64,000 nucleotides of DNA, taken from the NCBI GenBank assembly GCA_031761405.1, contig JASEVX010000017.1, forward strand, positions 7,303,668 through 7,367,667. The letters are read 5' to 3'. The stretch comes from Serripes groenlandicus. Its lineage: Eukaryota; Mollusca; Bivalvia; Cardiida; Cardiidae. The position numbers and the translations under genes were made by a program. Positions 12,309-24,586 of this stretch are shown here, piece after piece; the stretch's first letter is position 1; every line of letters starts with the position of its first letter. Below the pieces are notes generated by a model. It was not told where the DNA came from. It saw only the letters and a program-made list of their open reading frames with translations, and made no database searches.

Positions 12309-14625
12309 TTTACCCGAAAAAAATATACCCGAACAAATTCTACCCGAAAAAAATATACCCAAACAAATTTTATCGGAATAAATTCTACCCGAACAAATTC
12401 TACCCGAAAAAAATATACCCGAACACGAACAAATTTTATCGGAATAAATTCTACCCGAAATTCGCACGCGAACATATTCTACCCGAAAAATAATATACCC
12501 GAACAAATTATACCCGAACACGAACAAATTTTATCGGAATAAATTCTACCCGAACAAATTCTTCTCGAACACGAACATTTTCTACCCGCAACAAAATATA
12601 CCCGAACACGAACAAATGTTATCGGAATAAATTCTACCCGAACAAATTATTCTCGAACACGAACATATTCTACCCGAACACATTTTATCGGAATAAATTC
12701 TACCCGAACAAATTATTCTCGAACACGAACATATTCTACCCGAACACATTTTACCCGAAAAAAATCTACCCGAACACGAACAAATTTAATCGGAATAAAT
12801 TCTACCCGAACAAATTATTCTTGAACACGAACATATTCTACCCGAACAAATTTTATCGGAATAAATTCTACCCGAACACATTTTATCGGAATAAATTCTA
12901 CCCGAACAAATTATTCTCGAACACGAACATATTCTACCCGAACAAATGTAACCCGAAAAAAATCTACCCGAACACGAACAAATTTAATCGGAATAAATTC
13001 TACCGAACAAATTATTCTCGAACACGAACATATTCTACCCGAACACATTTTATCGGAATAAATTCTACCCGAACAAATTATTCTCGAACACGAACATATT
13101 CTACCCGAACACATTTTACCCGAAAAAAATCTACCCGAACACGAACAAATTTAATCGGAATAAATTCTACCCGAACAAATTATTCTTGAACACGAACATA
13201 TTCTACCCGAACAAATTTTATCGGAATAAATTCTACCCGAACAAATTATTCTCGAACACGAACATATTCTACCCGAACACATTTTATCGGAATAAATTCT
13301 ACCCGAACAAATTATTCTCGAACACGAACATATTCTACCCGAACACATTTTACCCGAAAAAAATCTACCCGAACACGAACAAATTTAATCGGAATAAATT
13401 CTACCCGAACAAATTATTCTTGAACACGAACATATTCTACCCGAACAAATTTTATCGGAATAAATTCTACCCGAACACATTTTATCGGAATAAATTCTAC
13501 CCGAACAAATTATTCTCGAACTCGAACATATTCTACCCGAACAAATGTTACCCGAAAAAAATCTACCCGAACACGAACAAATTTAATCGGAATAAATTCT
13601 ACCGAACAAATTATTCTCGAAGACGAACATATTCTACCCGAACACATTTTATCGGAATAAATTCTACCCGAACAAATTATTCTCGAACACGAACATATTC
13701 TACACGAACAATTTCTACCCTAACAAATTTTACCCGAATTTTTTTTTTTATCGGAATAAATTCTGCCCGAACAAATTATTCTCGAACACGAACATATTCT
13801 ACCCGAACAAATTCTTCCCGAAAAAAATATACCCAAACAAATGTTACCCGAACACGAACAAATTTTATCGGAATAAATTCTACCTGAACAAATTCTTCTT
13901 GAACACGAACATATTCTACTCAAACAAATTCTACCCTAACAAATTCTACCCGAACACGAACAAATTTTATCCGAACAATTTCTACCCGAACACGAACAAA
14001 TGTTATCGGAATAAATTCTACCCGAACAAATTCTTCTCAAACACGAACATATTCTACCCGAACAAATTATACCCGCCAAAAAAAAATACCCTAACAAATT
14101 TTATCCGAATTTTTTTTTTTATCGGAATAAATTCTGCCCGAACAAATTATTCTCGAACACGAACATATTCTACCCGAACAAATTCTTCCCGAAAAAAATA
14201 TACCCAAACAAATGTTACCCGAACACGAACAAATTTTATCGGAATAAATTCTACCTGAACAAATTCTTCTTGAACACGAACATATTCTACCCAAACAAAT
14301 TCTACCCTAACAAATTCTACCCGAACACGAACAAATTTTATCCGAACAATTTCTACCCGAACACGAACAAATGTTATCGGAATAAATTCTACCCGAACAA
14401 ATTCTTCTCAAACACGAACATATTCTACCCGAACAAATTATACCCGCCAAAAAAAAATACCCGAACACGAACAAATTTTATCGGAATAAATTATACCCGA
14501 ACAAATTATTCTCGAACACGAACATATTCTACCCGAACAAATTTTACCCAAAAAAAATCTCCCCCAACACGAACATATTCTACCCGAACAAATTCTAACC
14601 TAACAAATTCTACCCGAAATAAATA
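12305..14625. repeat. ~15-16 bp AT-rich satellite array
   Basis: About 2.3 kb built from short units of the form TACCCGAACAAATTC with variants (TATCGGAATAAATTC; TCTCGAACACGAACA). Higher-order copies are visible: a block with a T-run (CCGAATTTTTTTTT) recurs 371 bp apart (about 13735 and 14106). Open frames through it on both strands, rich in Asn/Tyr/Phe, are a by-product of the repeat. Confidence 0.95.
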
Positions 14626-14628
14626 TCA

Positions 14629-15765
14629 TGCCGTCCCATTCACCTGCTTGTGTGTTTCCTGGCTTTCTCACACCAGTACTCCACACAACAGTCTTCATGG
14701 CTTTCTCACACCAGTACTCCACACAACAGTCTTCATGGCTTTCAAGCAACTGGTTGCTTTATCACATAATAGTCTTCATGGCTTTCCCACAACAGTACTC
14801 CACACAAACATTCTTCATGGCTTTCCCACACCAGTACTCCACACAACAGTCTTCATGGCTTTCTCACATCAGTACTCCACACAACAGTCTTCATGGCTTT
14901 CTCACACCAGTACTCCACACAACAGTCTTCATGGCTTTCAAGCAACTGGTTGCTTTATCACATAATAGTCTTCATGGCTTTCCCACAACAGTACTCCACA
15001 CAAACATTCTTCATGGCTTTCCCACACCAGTACTCCACACAACAGTCTTCATGGCTTTCTCACATCAGTACTCCACACAACAGTCTTCATGGCTTTCTCA
15101 CACCAGTACTCCACACAAGTCTTCATGACTTTCTCACACCAGTACTCCACACAACAGTCGTCATGGCTTTCTCACACCAGTACTCCACACAACAGTCTTC
15201 ATGGTTTTCAAGCAACTGGTTGCTTTATCACATAATAGTCTTCATGGCTTTCCCACAACAGTACTCCACACAAACATTCTTCATGGCTTTCCCACACCAG
15301 TACTCCACACAACAGTCTTCATGGCTTTCTCACATCAGTACTCCACACAACAGTCTTCATGGCTTTCTCACACCAGTACCCCACACAAGTCTTCATGACT
15401 TTCTCACACCAGTACTCCACACAACAGTCGTCATGGCTTTCTCACACCAGTACTCCACACAACAGTCTTCATGACATTCCCACACCAGTACTCCACACAA
15501 CAGTCTTCATGGCTTTCTCACACCAGTACTCCACACAAGTCTTCATGGCTTTCTCACACCAGTACCCCACACAACAGTATTTTCAAGCAACTGGTTGCTT
15601 TATCACATAGACTGTTAGCCCATTGGTGGTAGACGAATTACGCTTGTCACATTGACTTTTCTCAAATGTCAGAAAGAATGTTGGGCAAGCTGGAGTTAGA
15701 ATTAAAAAACCCTAGATTGACAGCTCGCACCCTACTGAGCTACCGGGGCTTGGCAAGAGAAAAAT
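14629..15765 (-). mobile_element. SINE (family S2), reverse, with internal 38-bp minisatellite
   Basis: The right part (about 15580-15765) is the SINE head and middle: AAGCAACTGGTTGC, CCCATTGGTGGTAGACG, and a tRNA-like A box (CTGAGCTACCGGGGC). The left part (about 14660-15590) is an array of 38-bp units CTTTCTCACACCAGTACTCC... that corresponds to one segment of the unexpanded SINE at 23946-24232. Confidence 0.8.
14660..15590. repeat. 38-bp minisatellite with nested longer units
   Basis: Units of CTTTCTCACACCAGTACTCC plus ACACAACAGTCTTCATGG alternate with a longer variant containing TTTCAAGCAACTGGTTGC. The long variant recurs four times at uneven spacing (about 197, 269 and 375 bp). Confidence 0.95.
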
Positions 15766-16180
15766 ATGACAACCAAGATGTAATCTCACATGTTCAGATC
15801 ATATTTAAACCCTTTTCCATCAACAACAAATCTACAGCAGATAAATATCAACATGTCAAGGCAAAAATATAGAAAATTTCAATAAATAAAGAAATAATTA
15901 TTGAGTATAATTGAGGCAAAAGGAGAATTTGCTCATTATGATCAATTTCTCTTTTCAGTTTTGGCACATTGATTTCACAATGTTTTCAAAATTTATCTCA
16001 TGCAGCTGCACCAAGTTAAAGTATTATAGAGATGGTATATAGAAGGGTAAACCAGATGCCAGGTTTGTGAATAATTCATACTTCAATGTCATGATCAGCT
16101 CCTAATACATAGCCCGACTTTTTATATATATACATAAAAACGTGTGCATTTGTTTTATTCATTGCCATACATCATTGTTA
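15766..16180. other. gene-free stretch with degraded MITE
   Basis: 15805-16025 is a worn copy (TTTAAACCCTTTTCCATC, AAAAGGAGAATTTGCTC, ACAATGTTTTCAAAATT). The remainder is featureless. Confidence 0.5.
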
Positions 16181-17333
16181 ACAAGAGAAAGTTGATGCAA
16201 GGCATCAATGTCGCCGGAAAAGACTGCATTGATTGATTTATGCATTCTTGACTTTCCTTAGTCTATTCAGAGACATATAAACACATGTCTCTGGTCTATT
16301 CAAACATTAGGAACGTTTAACTAACTATTTGGTTTTATTTACCCTCGCCATGCAGAATTAACTATTTGGCGAGCAGTAGGAATAAATGAAAACATTTGCT
16401 TATAAATTATATACACATATCTATACATTAGGGTATCTATAAAAAATTAACGAAATGTGTACACATTTATCTTGGCTTAAATTTAATTTTGCTGTTGTTA
16501 CTTATTTAAATAATAGTATTCATTCATATAATTTCAATGTTTGTCAATCTTATTCGAATCACAAGGTAAATATCCTGGTATTGCTTTAAAGGGAGGTAAT
16601 TAGAAGAAAACAAAAGTCTTCAAAAGGAGAAATATATCAGCATTACTTACCGTCTACAGTTTAAATTGTTCTATTGTTTGTGGATTTAAAAATGTTCTTT
16701 TTTTCTTATTTCTACATGTACAACGAAATATTGCGGCTTCTCTTTGACGCTTTACGTCAAACATTCGTCTTGTACTTGTCTAAAATAAAATAATATCACT
16801 CGCTTTTTCATATCGAAATGCGCATGCGCGAAAATCGATGTTAAAGGTCACGAAACTACACAACAGAATAGGGTCTATATTTAGCTTAGAAACAGTTCCT
16901 ACTTTAGATATTCATGGATTAACATTATTAAATGAATTCTACACAAATCAAGACATCTCTTTGAACATGAAAACAACATTTAGTTTTAAAGTTAAAATTG
17001 CTATTAAAAGGAGAATCCGAAATTGACCTCAATGATGACACATAAGAGTCTGCATTAGGGGGTGTTGGTTCACGTCTTGAAGGGACCACTTTTGTCTTCG
17101 TAAATAAGACAAAAAACTTAAATGCGAGTGAAATAAAAAAAACCTGCAAACATTAAAAAATCGGAATATTTATTTCATTTTAGATGTGTCATTTATTAGT
17201 GTTCGTAAACAACCACAATTGTAATATGTTCAAATCATCTAGATTTGTTTCTTTCTAATAATAAGCCGCCCTCCCATGTGATTTCCGAAAAGCTATTAAA
17301 AATAGAAGTCGCGGGCTTCTGCCCGGCGACTAA
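16181..17333 (+). mobile_element. Helitron-like non-autonomous element, copy 1
   Basis: It is a repeat because a reverse copy lies at 51062-52102. The start ACAAGAGAAAGTTGATGC and the end are shared. The 3' end is a GC hairpin CGGGC-TTCT-GCCCG followed by GCGACTAA and then T in both copies, which fits the hairpin-CTRR-T rule of Helitron 3' ends. No helicase is encoded. Confidence 0.7.
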
Positions 17334-17506
17334 TGATATGAAAGTTTTTTCCTGTGCCTTAGGAAACCTCAAATGTGTCCTTTTTGTGTTTTAACCATTT
17401 CCCTGATGCATATAATATGACACCAGATGAAGTCTGATTTTTAAACCATTTGCATGATACAGATGACTTTAAATTTAAAACTCTTTGTGGTAAATAAAGA
17501 AATTGC

Positions 17507-17734
17507 TTAACATTTTCCCTCATAAAGAGGCTTTTTGACGCCTCTGCTGCAGACGACTTTTGAAAACACAGTGACAAAAGGAGAAATTGCTTAAAACAAG
17601 CAATTTCTCCTTTTCCCACAATGTTTCCAACTTTTTTCATTAATTGTACCTTTACTTATAGGTATTTTCCATGTTTTGTCTAGATGTTCTCAAAGTCGTC
17701 TGCTGCAGATTTGTTGTATGTGGGAAAGGGTTAA
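17507..17734 (-). mobile_element. TTAA MITE, full length
   Basis: It spans from TTAACATTTTCCCTCATAA to TATGTGGGAAAGGGTTAA. The hairpin apex GCTTAAAACAAGC shows a third covarying form. Confidence 0.85.
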
Positions 17735-17795
17735 AATAAGTCTTCTCATTTTCAAGAAAAGTTTTCAATCCTTTTATCAACTTATACTCCTTATT

Positions 17796-18510
17796 AGCTC
17801 GCCTATGCGAAGAAATAGGGGAGCTTATGTAATCACCCCGGCATTGGCGTCGGCATTGGCGTCCGCGGCTTGGTCAAACCTTTGCGTACAAGGCCTTTTC
17901 TCCGACACTGTGTATGCCGTTGCTTTGAAACTTCACACACTTATTCAGGGTCATTAGGTGACCTTGTATGTCAAGTCCAATAACTCTGGAATGGCTTTTG
18001 ACTGAATTGTGTCCATTTTTGGTCAAACCTTTGCGTGCAAGTTCTTTTCTCAGACACTGTGTATGCTGTTGCTTTGAAACTTCACACACTAAATCATGGT
18101 CATTATATGACCCTGTATGTCAAGTCCTATAACTCTGGAATGGATTTTGACTGAATTAATTGTGCCCCTTTTTGGACTTAGAATTTTGGTCAAACCTTTG
18201 CGTGCAAGGCCTTTTCACAGACACTGTGTATGCTGTTGCTTTGAAACTTCACACACTTATTCAGGGTCATGTGTGGTTTTATCTGATACTGTAAGTCTTC
18301 GGTATTATGTTCACTATCAGCATACATCGTATATAAAACAAATTTACAGATTTAAAAGGCCCAAAACGGCCTGTATGGACTTGGTTAACATTTGCATGCA
18401 AGTATTCAAAAGGTGTATTATTTTGCAATAGGTGATACTGTGTGACTTTACCTAATACTATAACTGTTCTGAAGTAGGCCCTGATAGACGCTGGACCTGA
18501 CAGGCGAGCT
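17796..18510 (+). mobile_element. tandem-core element with AGCTCGCCT / AGGCGAGCT ends
   Basis: The ends are inverse of each other (AGCTCGCCTATGCG; CAGGCGAGCT). The core holds three units of about 150-165 bp with GGTCAAACCTTTGCGT, GACACTGTGTATG and CTTTGAAACTTCACACAC. No coding potential. Confidence 0.75.
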
Positions 18511-18714
18511 ATATTGTCCTCCGACAACTCTTTGTTTTTCAAATGTTAAAAGTTCTTCATCAGAGTTTTTCACATCAGTCTACTCAAAAAGAAATCATAT
18601 TTTGTTATTAGTTAATCACTGCATCACCTTCTTTAATAAGTGTCAAAGGTTTTTTTTACTAGATTAATGCCAGCAATTTAAATTTGTTCTGTCAAAATCT
18701 TTCTTATCATTTAT

Positions 18715-18870
18715 TAACCCTTTCTATCATCCAGGCACATTTTGACAAATCTGACACAGTCAACATTTGAAAACGTTGTAGTTGCAGGAGAAATTACTCA
18801 TAATGAAGCAATTTCTCTTTTTGCAGCAATGTTTTCAACTATATTTTCATTTATAGGTCATTGCCATTTT
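18715..18870. mobile_element. TTAA MITE, left part
   Basis: TTAACCCTTTCTATCATCC, GAAAACGTTGTAGTTGCAG, and the palindrome GAAATTACTCATAATGA. The right arm is lost. Confidence 0.6.
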
Positions 18871-19090
18871 TCATTTTTTCTTTCTAGTCATTTTCTTTGT
18901 ATATTGACATGGAATTATTTATTTTCTCTATTTGTAAATTAATGTTCTTCAAACTCTTCATGTAATCTTTAAAGAAATATAGATAATGCGATAAATATCC
19001 GAACATGAATGCAGAACAACCAATGTCAGTGTTTTCTTCATCCCCTTTGGTCAAGGTTTGGTCTTTACATTGTAGGCGGCTCAGGACAAT

Positions 19091-19281
19091 TTAACCCTTT
19101 CCCACTTACAACAAATCTGAAGCTGATGATTTTGAAAATATCTATATCTAGGCAAAAATTTCGAAATCATCTACAAAATGAACAGAGTTGAAATGATTTT
19201 GTTAAATGAAGAGAGATACAATGTTTTCAAAAGCTGTCTACTGCATACACATCCAAATGTGTCTGCAAGAGAGAAAGGGTT
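19091..19281. mobile_element. TTAA MITE copy, diverged
   Basis: TTAACCCTTTCCCACTTAC at the left and GAGAGAAAGGGTTA at the right, with AGCTGTCTACTGCATAC inside. The central hairpin is deleted. Confidence 0.7.
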
Positions 19282-19467
19282 ATGTCTATCCTATGCATGT
19301 ACATTCTGATTATACTTTTCACTGTTCACTGATCAGCCTGTTAAGACTTCTTTTACCTTTTCTCACATGCAGACGCATTTGGACGCATCTGCAGCAGACG
19401 AATTTGAGCATCAAGTCTTAAAACTTTTATACAAACAAGAAATCTGCGGCAAACGACTTGCAAAATC

Positions 19468-20601
19468 CACAGGGGATGAACAAGAAATATCACGTGACCG
19501 CATATGCAAACATCAGGAGGACATTTTCGTTGTTTGACAGAACTCCGAGGTAAACATTTTGCAGTTTCTTTGTTATTTTGATATATCGAAAAAAATGAAG
19601 TAGCCTAAAAAAGATGGCATATAAATAGCTGCCGATCGGTACCTTTCAGTGCTGTCTACTACCAACAGTTTTCGAGAACACTTCGACACAAAATTCCAAA
19701 ATGCAATGCAAACATCAGGAGTTTTACATTTGCCGTGCATGTTTAGTCGAAATACCCGTTTCTGCGACTCTTTGGGCTTGTCAATATAATGCTTTTTGTA
19801 TTCTAGGAAGATAACAGTTATCAATGCGTCGATTTTCTGTATAAAAATGAACTTACAAGTGATTTTATAATTTGGCAAACATCAGGAGGCAAAATATTTG
19901 GCAAACATCAGGTGCTAAATTCATGCCTTATCGAAATCGGAAGAAAAATCAATATATCTGCAACTCCAGTTAGAATGACTCCTACATAGTTTAGCATATA
20001 AGCGTGCTTACTTGTTATGCTGAGTAAATACATCAACAATGCATTAACGTTAACACCAGAATGACGATTTGTTTGTTTGGAGTTTAACGCCGCTTTCAAC
20101 AGCTTTGGTCATATCACGGCGGTCAGTGCACCTACCCATGTTTTCCTGGCTTTCCCACACCAGTACTTACACAACATTCTTTCGAAGCCACTGACTACTT
20201 TCTCACATAGATCAGAGGTGAGAGGCAATGGAAAACATCGCCCGAAAGAATGTCGCCGCAACCGGGTATCGAACCCGTGACCTCCAGATCACGAGTCAGA
20301 TACGCTACCAATAGAGCTACCCGGCCGGGTCCCAGAATGACGAATAAACTGGTCAAAACGACACAGTCATGTATTTCTGTGTATGATCGCTTATAAGTCG
20401 TACTTGCGTGAGGGCGCCCCTGCAATGAGTCAACGTTTTAACACTAAAATACTGTTGAAATGCTGGAAGACAAACAATTATACCTAAAACATAAACAAAA
20501 TATCAATAAATTTAATTTAATAGTGACGTATGCAAGATATGAAACTGTCCTCCTGATGTTTGCATTCGCGGTCACATGATATTTCTTGTTCATCCCCTGT
20601 G
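19468..20601. mobile_element. TIR DNA transposon, non-autonomous, 1.13 kb
   Basis: Terminal inverted repeats of about 60 bp start CACAGGGGATGAACAAG and end with the inverse. A perfect 6-bp flank duplication AAAATC lies at 19462-19467 and 20602-20607. The TIRs include GCAAACATCAGGAGGACA, whose motif recurs inside. No transposase was seen, and a SINE sits inside. Confidence 0.85.
20068..20331 (-). mobile_element. tRNA-headed SINE (family S4), reverse
   Basis: The head lies at the high-coordinate end: A box GGTAGCTCTATTGGTAGCG and B box GGGTTCGATACCCGG on the minus strand. The tail at the low end reads GTTTAACGCCGCTTTCAAC. A perfect 12-bp target duplication CCAGAATGACGA lies at 20056-20067 and 20332-20343. 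Confidence 0.9.
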
Positions 20602-20969
20602 AAAATCCCTACGAAAGAAAGAATAAATACTTAATAAGAGTTAAAAAAACTATTGTGGGTCAATGGAGAAAATTGCTAATTATGAGCAATATATTCAATT
20701 GCTTCTCTTGTTACTATATTTGCAAAAGTCTTCTGCTGCAGAGGTAGCAAATTTGTTTCTGTATCTGGGAAAGGGCCAATAGATTTTTACCAAGTATCCT
20801 ATTGCTGAATTGACGTAACAATATAAACCATATCAATGGGTGTATCATTTTACAAACACCATAAATAGCATACAAAATTGTGCATTTCCTGCTATGAATG
20901 AACCTAAATATGCGATCCATTAGAGAGTATTATCATATCAGCCAAGTTACATGAAAAGCGACTTTTTTT

Positions 20970-21148
20970 TTTTACCCTTTCCCAAATACAGAGGATTTCC
21001 GAAGCCTCTACAGCAGACGACTTTGGAAAACATTGTGACAAAAGGAGAAATTGCTCTATTTAGTAATATAACTCTCATTTATGGTTTTTTTCTTCACACT
21101 TTTATCAACTCGTCTGCTGCAGATTTGTTGTATGTGGGAAAGGGTTCA
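20970..21148. mobile_element. TTAA MITE copy
   Basis: TACCCTTTCCCAAATACAG on the left and TATGTGGGAAAGGGTTC on the right, with GACTTTGGAAAACATTGTG in between. Both TTAA flanks are mutated. Confidence 0.75.
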
Positions 21149-21269
21149 TTAATTAATGCAAATCATCTGATTTACTTTATAATGGGATTTTGACCATAAC
21201 TGCTTTCCAGAGACTTTGATGATGCTTTCAATATATCGAGTTTTATCTCATCAGAATTTTTCACTCATC

Positions 21270-21497
21270 TTAACCCTTTCCCTCATCCGACAATTCTGCA
21301 GCAGACGACTTTGAACATATTTTGTCAAAAAATAGAAAATCTTCATAATTGAATGGATAACCTATGACTAAAAGTGGAAAACATTGTGGCAAAAGGAGAA
21401 ATTGCTAGTTTTGAGCAATTTTTTCTTTTGTCACTGTTTTCAAAAAGCCGTCTGCTGCAGAGGCGTCAGAAAGCGTCTATATGAGGGAAAGGGTTAA
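21270..21497 (+). mobile_element. TTAA MITE, full length
   Basis: A 228-bp copy, long arm first, hairpin GCTAGTTTTGAGC, TTAA at both ends. Its right TTAA is also the start of the next, degraded copy (21494 to about 21700). Confidence 0.9.
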
Positions 21498-21999
21498 CTC
21501 TTTTCCTCACTCAACATATTTTGACACATCTGCAGCAGAGGGTTTTTGAAAACATTTGCTCTGAATACTTATCAGGAACAAGTTTGAACATTTGGAAATC
21601 TGGAAGTAGAATTTTGATAGAGTTGAAAATGGACAATTTGAAATGAATTTCCATGAATGCTTGCAATATAGCCTCAGGTTTAAGGTCATCAAAAGTCATA
21701 TCTATGAGGGAATTAGAGAGAAATATGAAATAATATCTAAAAATAAACAATGCAGACCAAGGTATGTGAGGAGACACTTTCATTTGGCACCGAGGACAAA
21801 TAAAGAAAGTGATATCTCGCTAACAAAAAGTAAGCCCTTTCATAATATGCAGACCCATTATGCCACAATGTTTTAACTTTATCCAGTTAAGATACTTTTA
21901 TTCATACCGACTGGATGTTGTTTCCCTATCTGATTTCAACATCGTATGCTGCAGATTTGTTGAAAGTGGGAAAGGGATAAGCCATAAAATAAATAAACT

Positions 22000-22232
22000 G
22001 TAACACTTTCCCTCATACGACAACTTTGCAGCAGACGACTTTGAACATATTTTGTCAAAAAACCCCAAAATAAACAATAATAGAATGGATAACCTATGAC
22101 TAAAAGTGGAAAACATTGTGGCAAAAGAAGAAATTGCTCATTTTTAGCAATTTCTTCTTTAGTCACAATGTTTTCAAAAAGCTGTCTGCTGCAGATGCGT
22201 CAGAGAGTGTCTATATGAGGGAAAGGATAAAG
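22000..22232 (+). mobile_element. TTAA MITE, near full length
   Basis: TAACACTTTCCCTCATACG at the left, the hairpin GCTCATTTTTAGC, the right arm GTCTGCTGCAGATGCGTC and the end TGAGGGAAAGGATAA. Confidence 0.85.
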
Positions 22233-22455
22233 GAACACATTTATAAAGTCCTTCAGGCAATAATCTTCTTATTTAAATGTTGAAACATGAGAATTTTTTA
22301 CAACATTTTCTAATAAATATCAACATTTCAAGAATATTTATTTTCTCCGGAAATTATCAACAAAATTACTTCATATAAAACTTTTAGCTGTCTGCTTTGA
22401 AAACATCAGATTCAAAATCTGTCATATTTAAACAATGGAGTTTATCAGATTATGT

Positions 22456-22685
22456 TTAACCCTTCTCCTCATATAGACGCTTTCTGACGCCTCTGCAGCA
22501 GACGGCTTTTTGAAAACATAGTGACAAAAGAAGAAATTGCACAGAACGTGCAATTTCTCCCTTTACCACAATGTTTTCCACTTTTTGTCATAGGTTATCC
22601 ATTCAATTCTAGAGATTTTCCATTTTTTGACAAAATATGTTCAAAGTCGTCTGCTGCAGAATTGCCGTATGAGGGAAATGGTTAA
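22456..22685 (-). mobile_element. TTAA MITE, full length
   Basis: A 230-bp copy, short arm first, hairpin GCACAGAACGTGC, ending GAGGGAAATGGTTAA. Confidence 0.9.
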
Positions 22686-22790
22686 AACACCATGGAAAAA
22701 TGGAAAACTAGCTACTGTCGAGTAATTTCTCCTTTTTCCACAAGTTGCCTGCTACAGTGGCATCAACAGTTATCTGTATGAGACAAAAAA

Positions 22791-23020
22791 TTAACCCTTT
22801 CCCACATACAGCAAATCTGCAGCAGACAACTTTGAAAACCTATATACAAAAACATGAAAAATCTCAATAAATGAGAGTTCAATTATCAAAAAGAGTTGAA
22901 AACATTGTGGCAAAAGGAGAAATTGCTTGTTTTGAGCAATTCCTTTTGTCGATCACCATGTTTTCAAAAGACGGCTGCTTCAGAGGCATCAGAAAGCGTC
23001 TATATGTGGGAAAGGGTTAA
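22791..23020 (+). mobile_element. TTAA MITE, full length
   Basis: A 230-bp copy with exact TTAA flanks, TTCCCACATACAGCAAATC at the left, hairpin GCTTGTTTTGAGC, and ATATGTGGGAAAGGGTTAA at the right. Confidence 0.9.
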
Positions 23021-23393
23021 ACAGCATAAAAGGTAATAGACCAACAAGATCCTAGAGTGCAAACTAAAAGCCAATCCCCCTACATGTACCATAACTTTTT
23101 GGAAGTTCACTTCCTTATAAGGTCATTATATCTAAACATTACCATTATATATACATGTAAATATTATGTATTTTGACAAAAGTCACAAGGACATAGCTAT
23201 TAAATGCCAATAAAACCTCGCAATGCATTTGACATCAAATTATATATTTGTTTGGTTTGTGACAAGATGATCTTAGTCTTCACTTAAAGATCTATTTTCT
23301 TTTTAAATCATTGGTATTGAACAAGATACATAATTTATATAGAAATCTTCAAAGATGTTTCTAATTTAATCTCTTCAATGAAATCATATTTTT

Positions 23394-23614
23394 TACCCTT
23401 TCCCAGATATAAGAAACCTGCAGCAGATGATTTTGAACACATCTACGTAAAATATGAAAAACTTCTATAATTGATTGTATAGTAAAACTGTTGTTGAAAA
23501 GAGTTGAAAACATTATGGCAAATGGAATATGTGCTCATTATGAGAAATTTCTCCTGTTTCCAATTTGTTCAAAGGTCATTTGTTACAGAGGCATCTATAT
23601 GTGGGAAAGTGTTA
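23394..23614. mobile_element. TTAA MITE copy, diverged
   Basis: TTACCCTTTCCCAGATATA at the left, CTGCAGCAGATGATTTTG inside, and ATATGTGGGAAAGTGTTA at the right. Confidence 0.7.
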
Positions 23615-23940
23615 CATGTACTTTAAAATCATCTCACAAAATGCTTGTTAAATCTGAAAAATGTGAAAAGTAATTTTGAAAGACAAAGGGAAAAAAAATC
23701 TCATTTGAAAAATAAAATGCTAATTTTGAATATTTTTTTTTATAAATTAAACAATATTTCATAAGTGAGTTACTTCATCAGTGCTTAAAGTTATCTGTAT
23801 CATGGAAAGAATGTTAAAACAGTTTCATCAAAGAATATAATTTTCTATAAATCATTTTCACTGCTAATGAAATATCAAGATATGTGAATTACAAAGGTCT
23901 TAAATTTCATTAAATTTGAAAGGTTTGTCCTGGAAATGGC
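23615..23940. other. gene-free AT-rich stretch
   Basis: No gene or recognisable repeat; A/T runs dominate. Confidence 0.4.
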
Positions 23941-23945
23941 ATCAC

Positions 23946-24232
23946 CAATGACATTGATTGATTGGCTTTCAACGCCATTTAAAAAAAAAAATCAGTCATA
24001 TCACAGCAACCAGTGTTTTTCCTGTATTTCTCACACCAGTACTGCACACAACATTCTTTCCAAGCAACTGGCTGCTTTTCCACATAGATTGTTAACCTAT
24101 TGGTGGAAGAAGAATAACGCTTGTCACAGTGACTTTTGTCAAAGGTCGGAAAGAATGTTGGCTGAGCTGGGGTTCGAACTCACAACCCCTGGATTGACAG
24201 CTCTAGTTGCTAACGACTGAGCTACCAATGAG
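23946..24232 (-). mobile_element. tRNA-headed SINE (family S2), reverse, unexpanded
   Basis: The tail at the low end (TTGATTGATTGGCTTTCAAC), the middle (ACACCAGTACTGCACAC, AAGCAACTGGCTGC), then the head with B box (GGGGTTCGAACTCACAAC, reverse) and A box near 24215. It shows the single-copy state of the segment that is tandemly repeated at 14660-15590. Confidence 0.85.
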
Positions 24233-24586
24233 TGAAATGTTACAAACTAATCTTTTTTATTCTCTGTATATAACAAACAACTTTTGACACTCTGCTGTCG
24301 ACGATTTTTCAGAGCATTGGTGGAAAAATGGTTAAATATTCTAAACTTTACAAAATGCTCCCTTTTCCATATTGTTTTCAAGTCTTTATTGAACTGATTC
24401 TTATAATTTTCCAGAAGATATTAAGATGTTACATCAAATATTTTTGAGACAAATGACTACAGAAATACATGCATCATTTGAAGGAAACATTTGAAACATC
24501 TTGTAACCCCGACCACTTGACAACTTGTTTTGACCTTTCAACAGATATGCTATTTCAGACTCTTATCATTTTAAACATCTGAAGTC

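Larger units (their letters stand above)
19352..20778. mobile_element. diverged TTAA MITE split by a TIR element
   Basis: The left MITE arm (TTCTCACATGCAGACGC, ATCTGCAGCAGACG) and the right half (GTCTTCTGCTGCAGAGG, CTGGGAAAGGG) are separated by the element at 19468-20601. Confidence 0.65.

Noticed and set aside
12821..14965. Open frames of 119-233 codons rich in Asn, Tyr, Phe and Thr
   Set aside because: They arise because the short satellite unit lacks stop codons on both strands. The frames change with each unit-length variant, and the longest run on into the SINE minisatellite.
14628..15610. Open frames of 65-193 codons with repeated SWLSHTSTPHNSLHGF-like text
   Set aside because: Translation of the 38-bp minisatellite, open in several frames; there is no gene context.
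16928..17149. Short conserved ORF in the Helitron-like element (also at 51242-51442)
   Set aside because: It is shared only because the two regions are copies of one element. The frames end differently in the two copies and no domain is recognisable.
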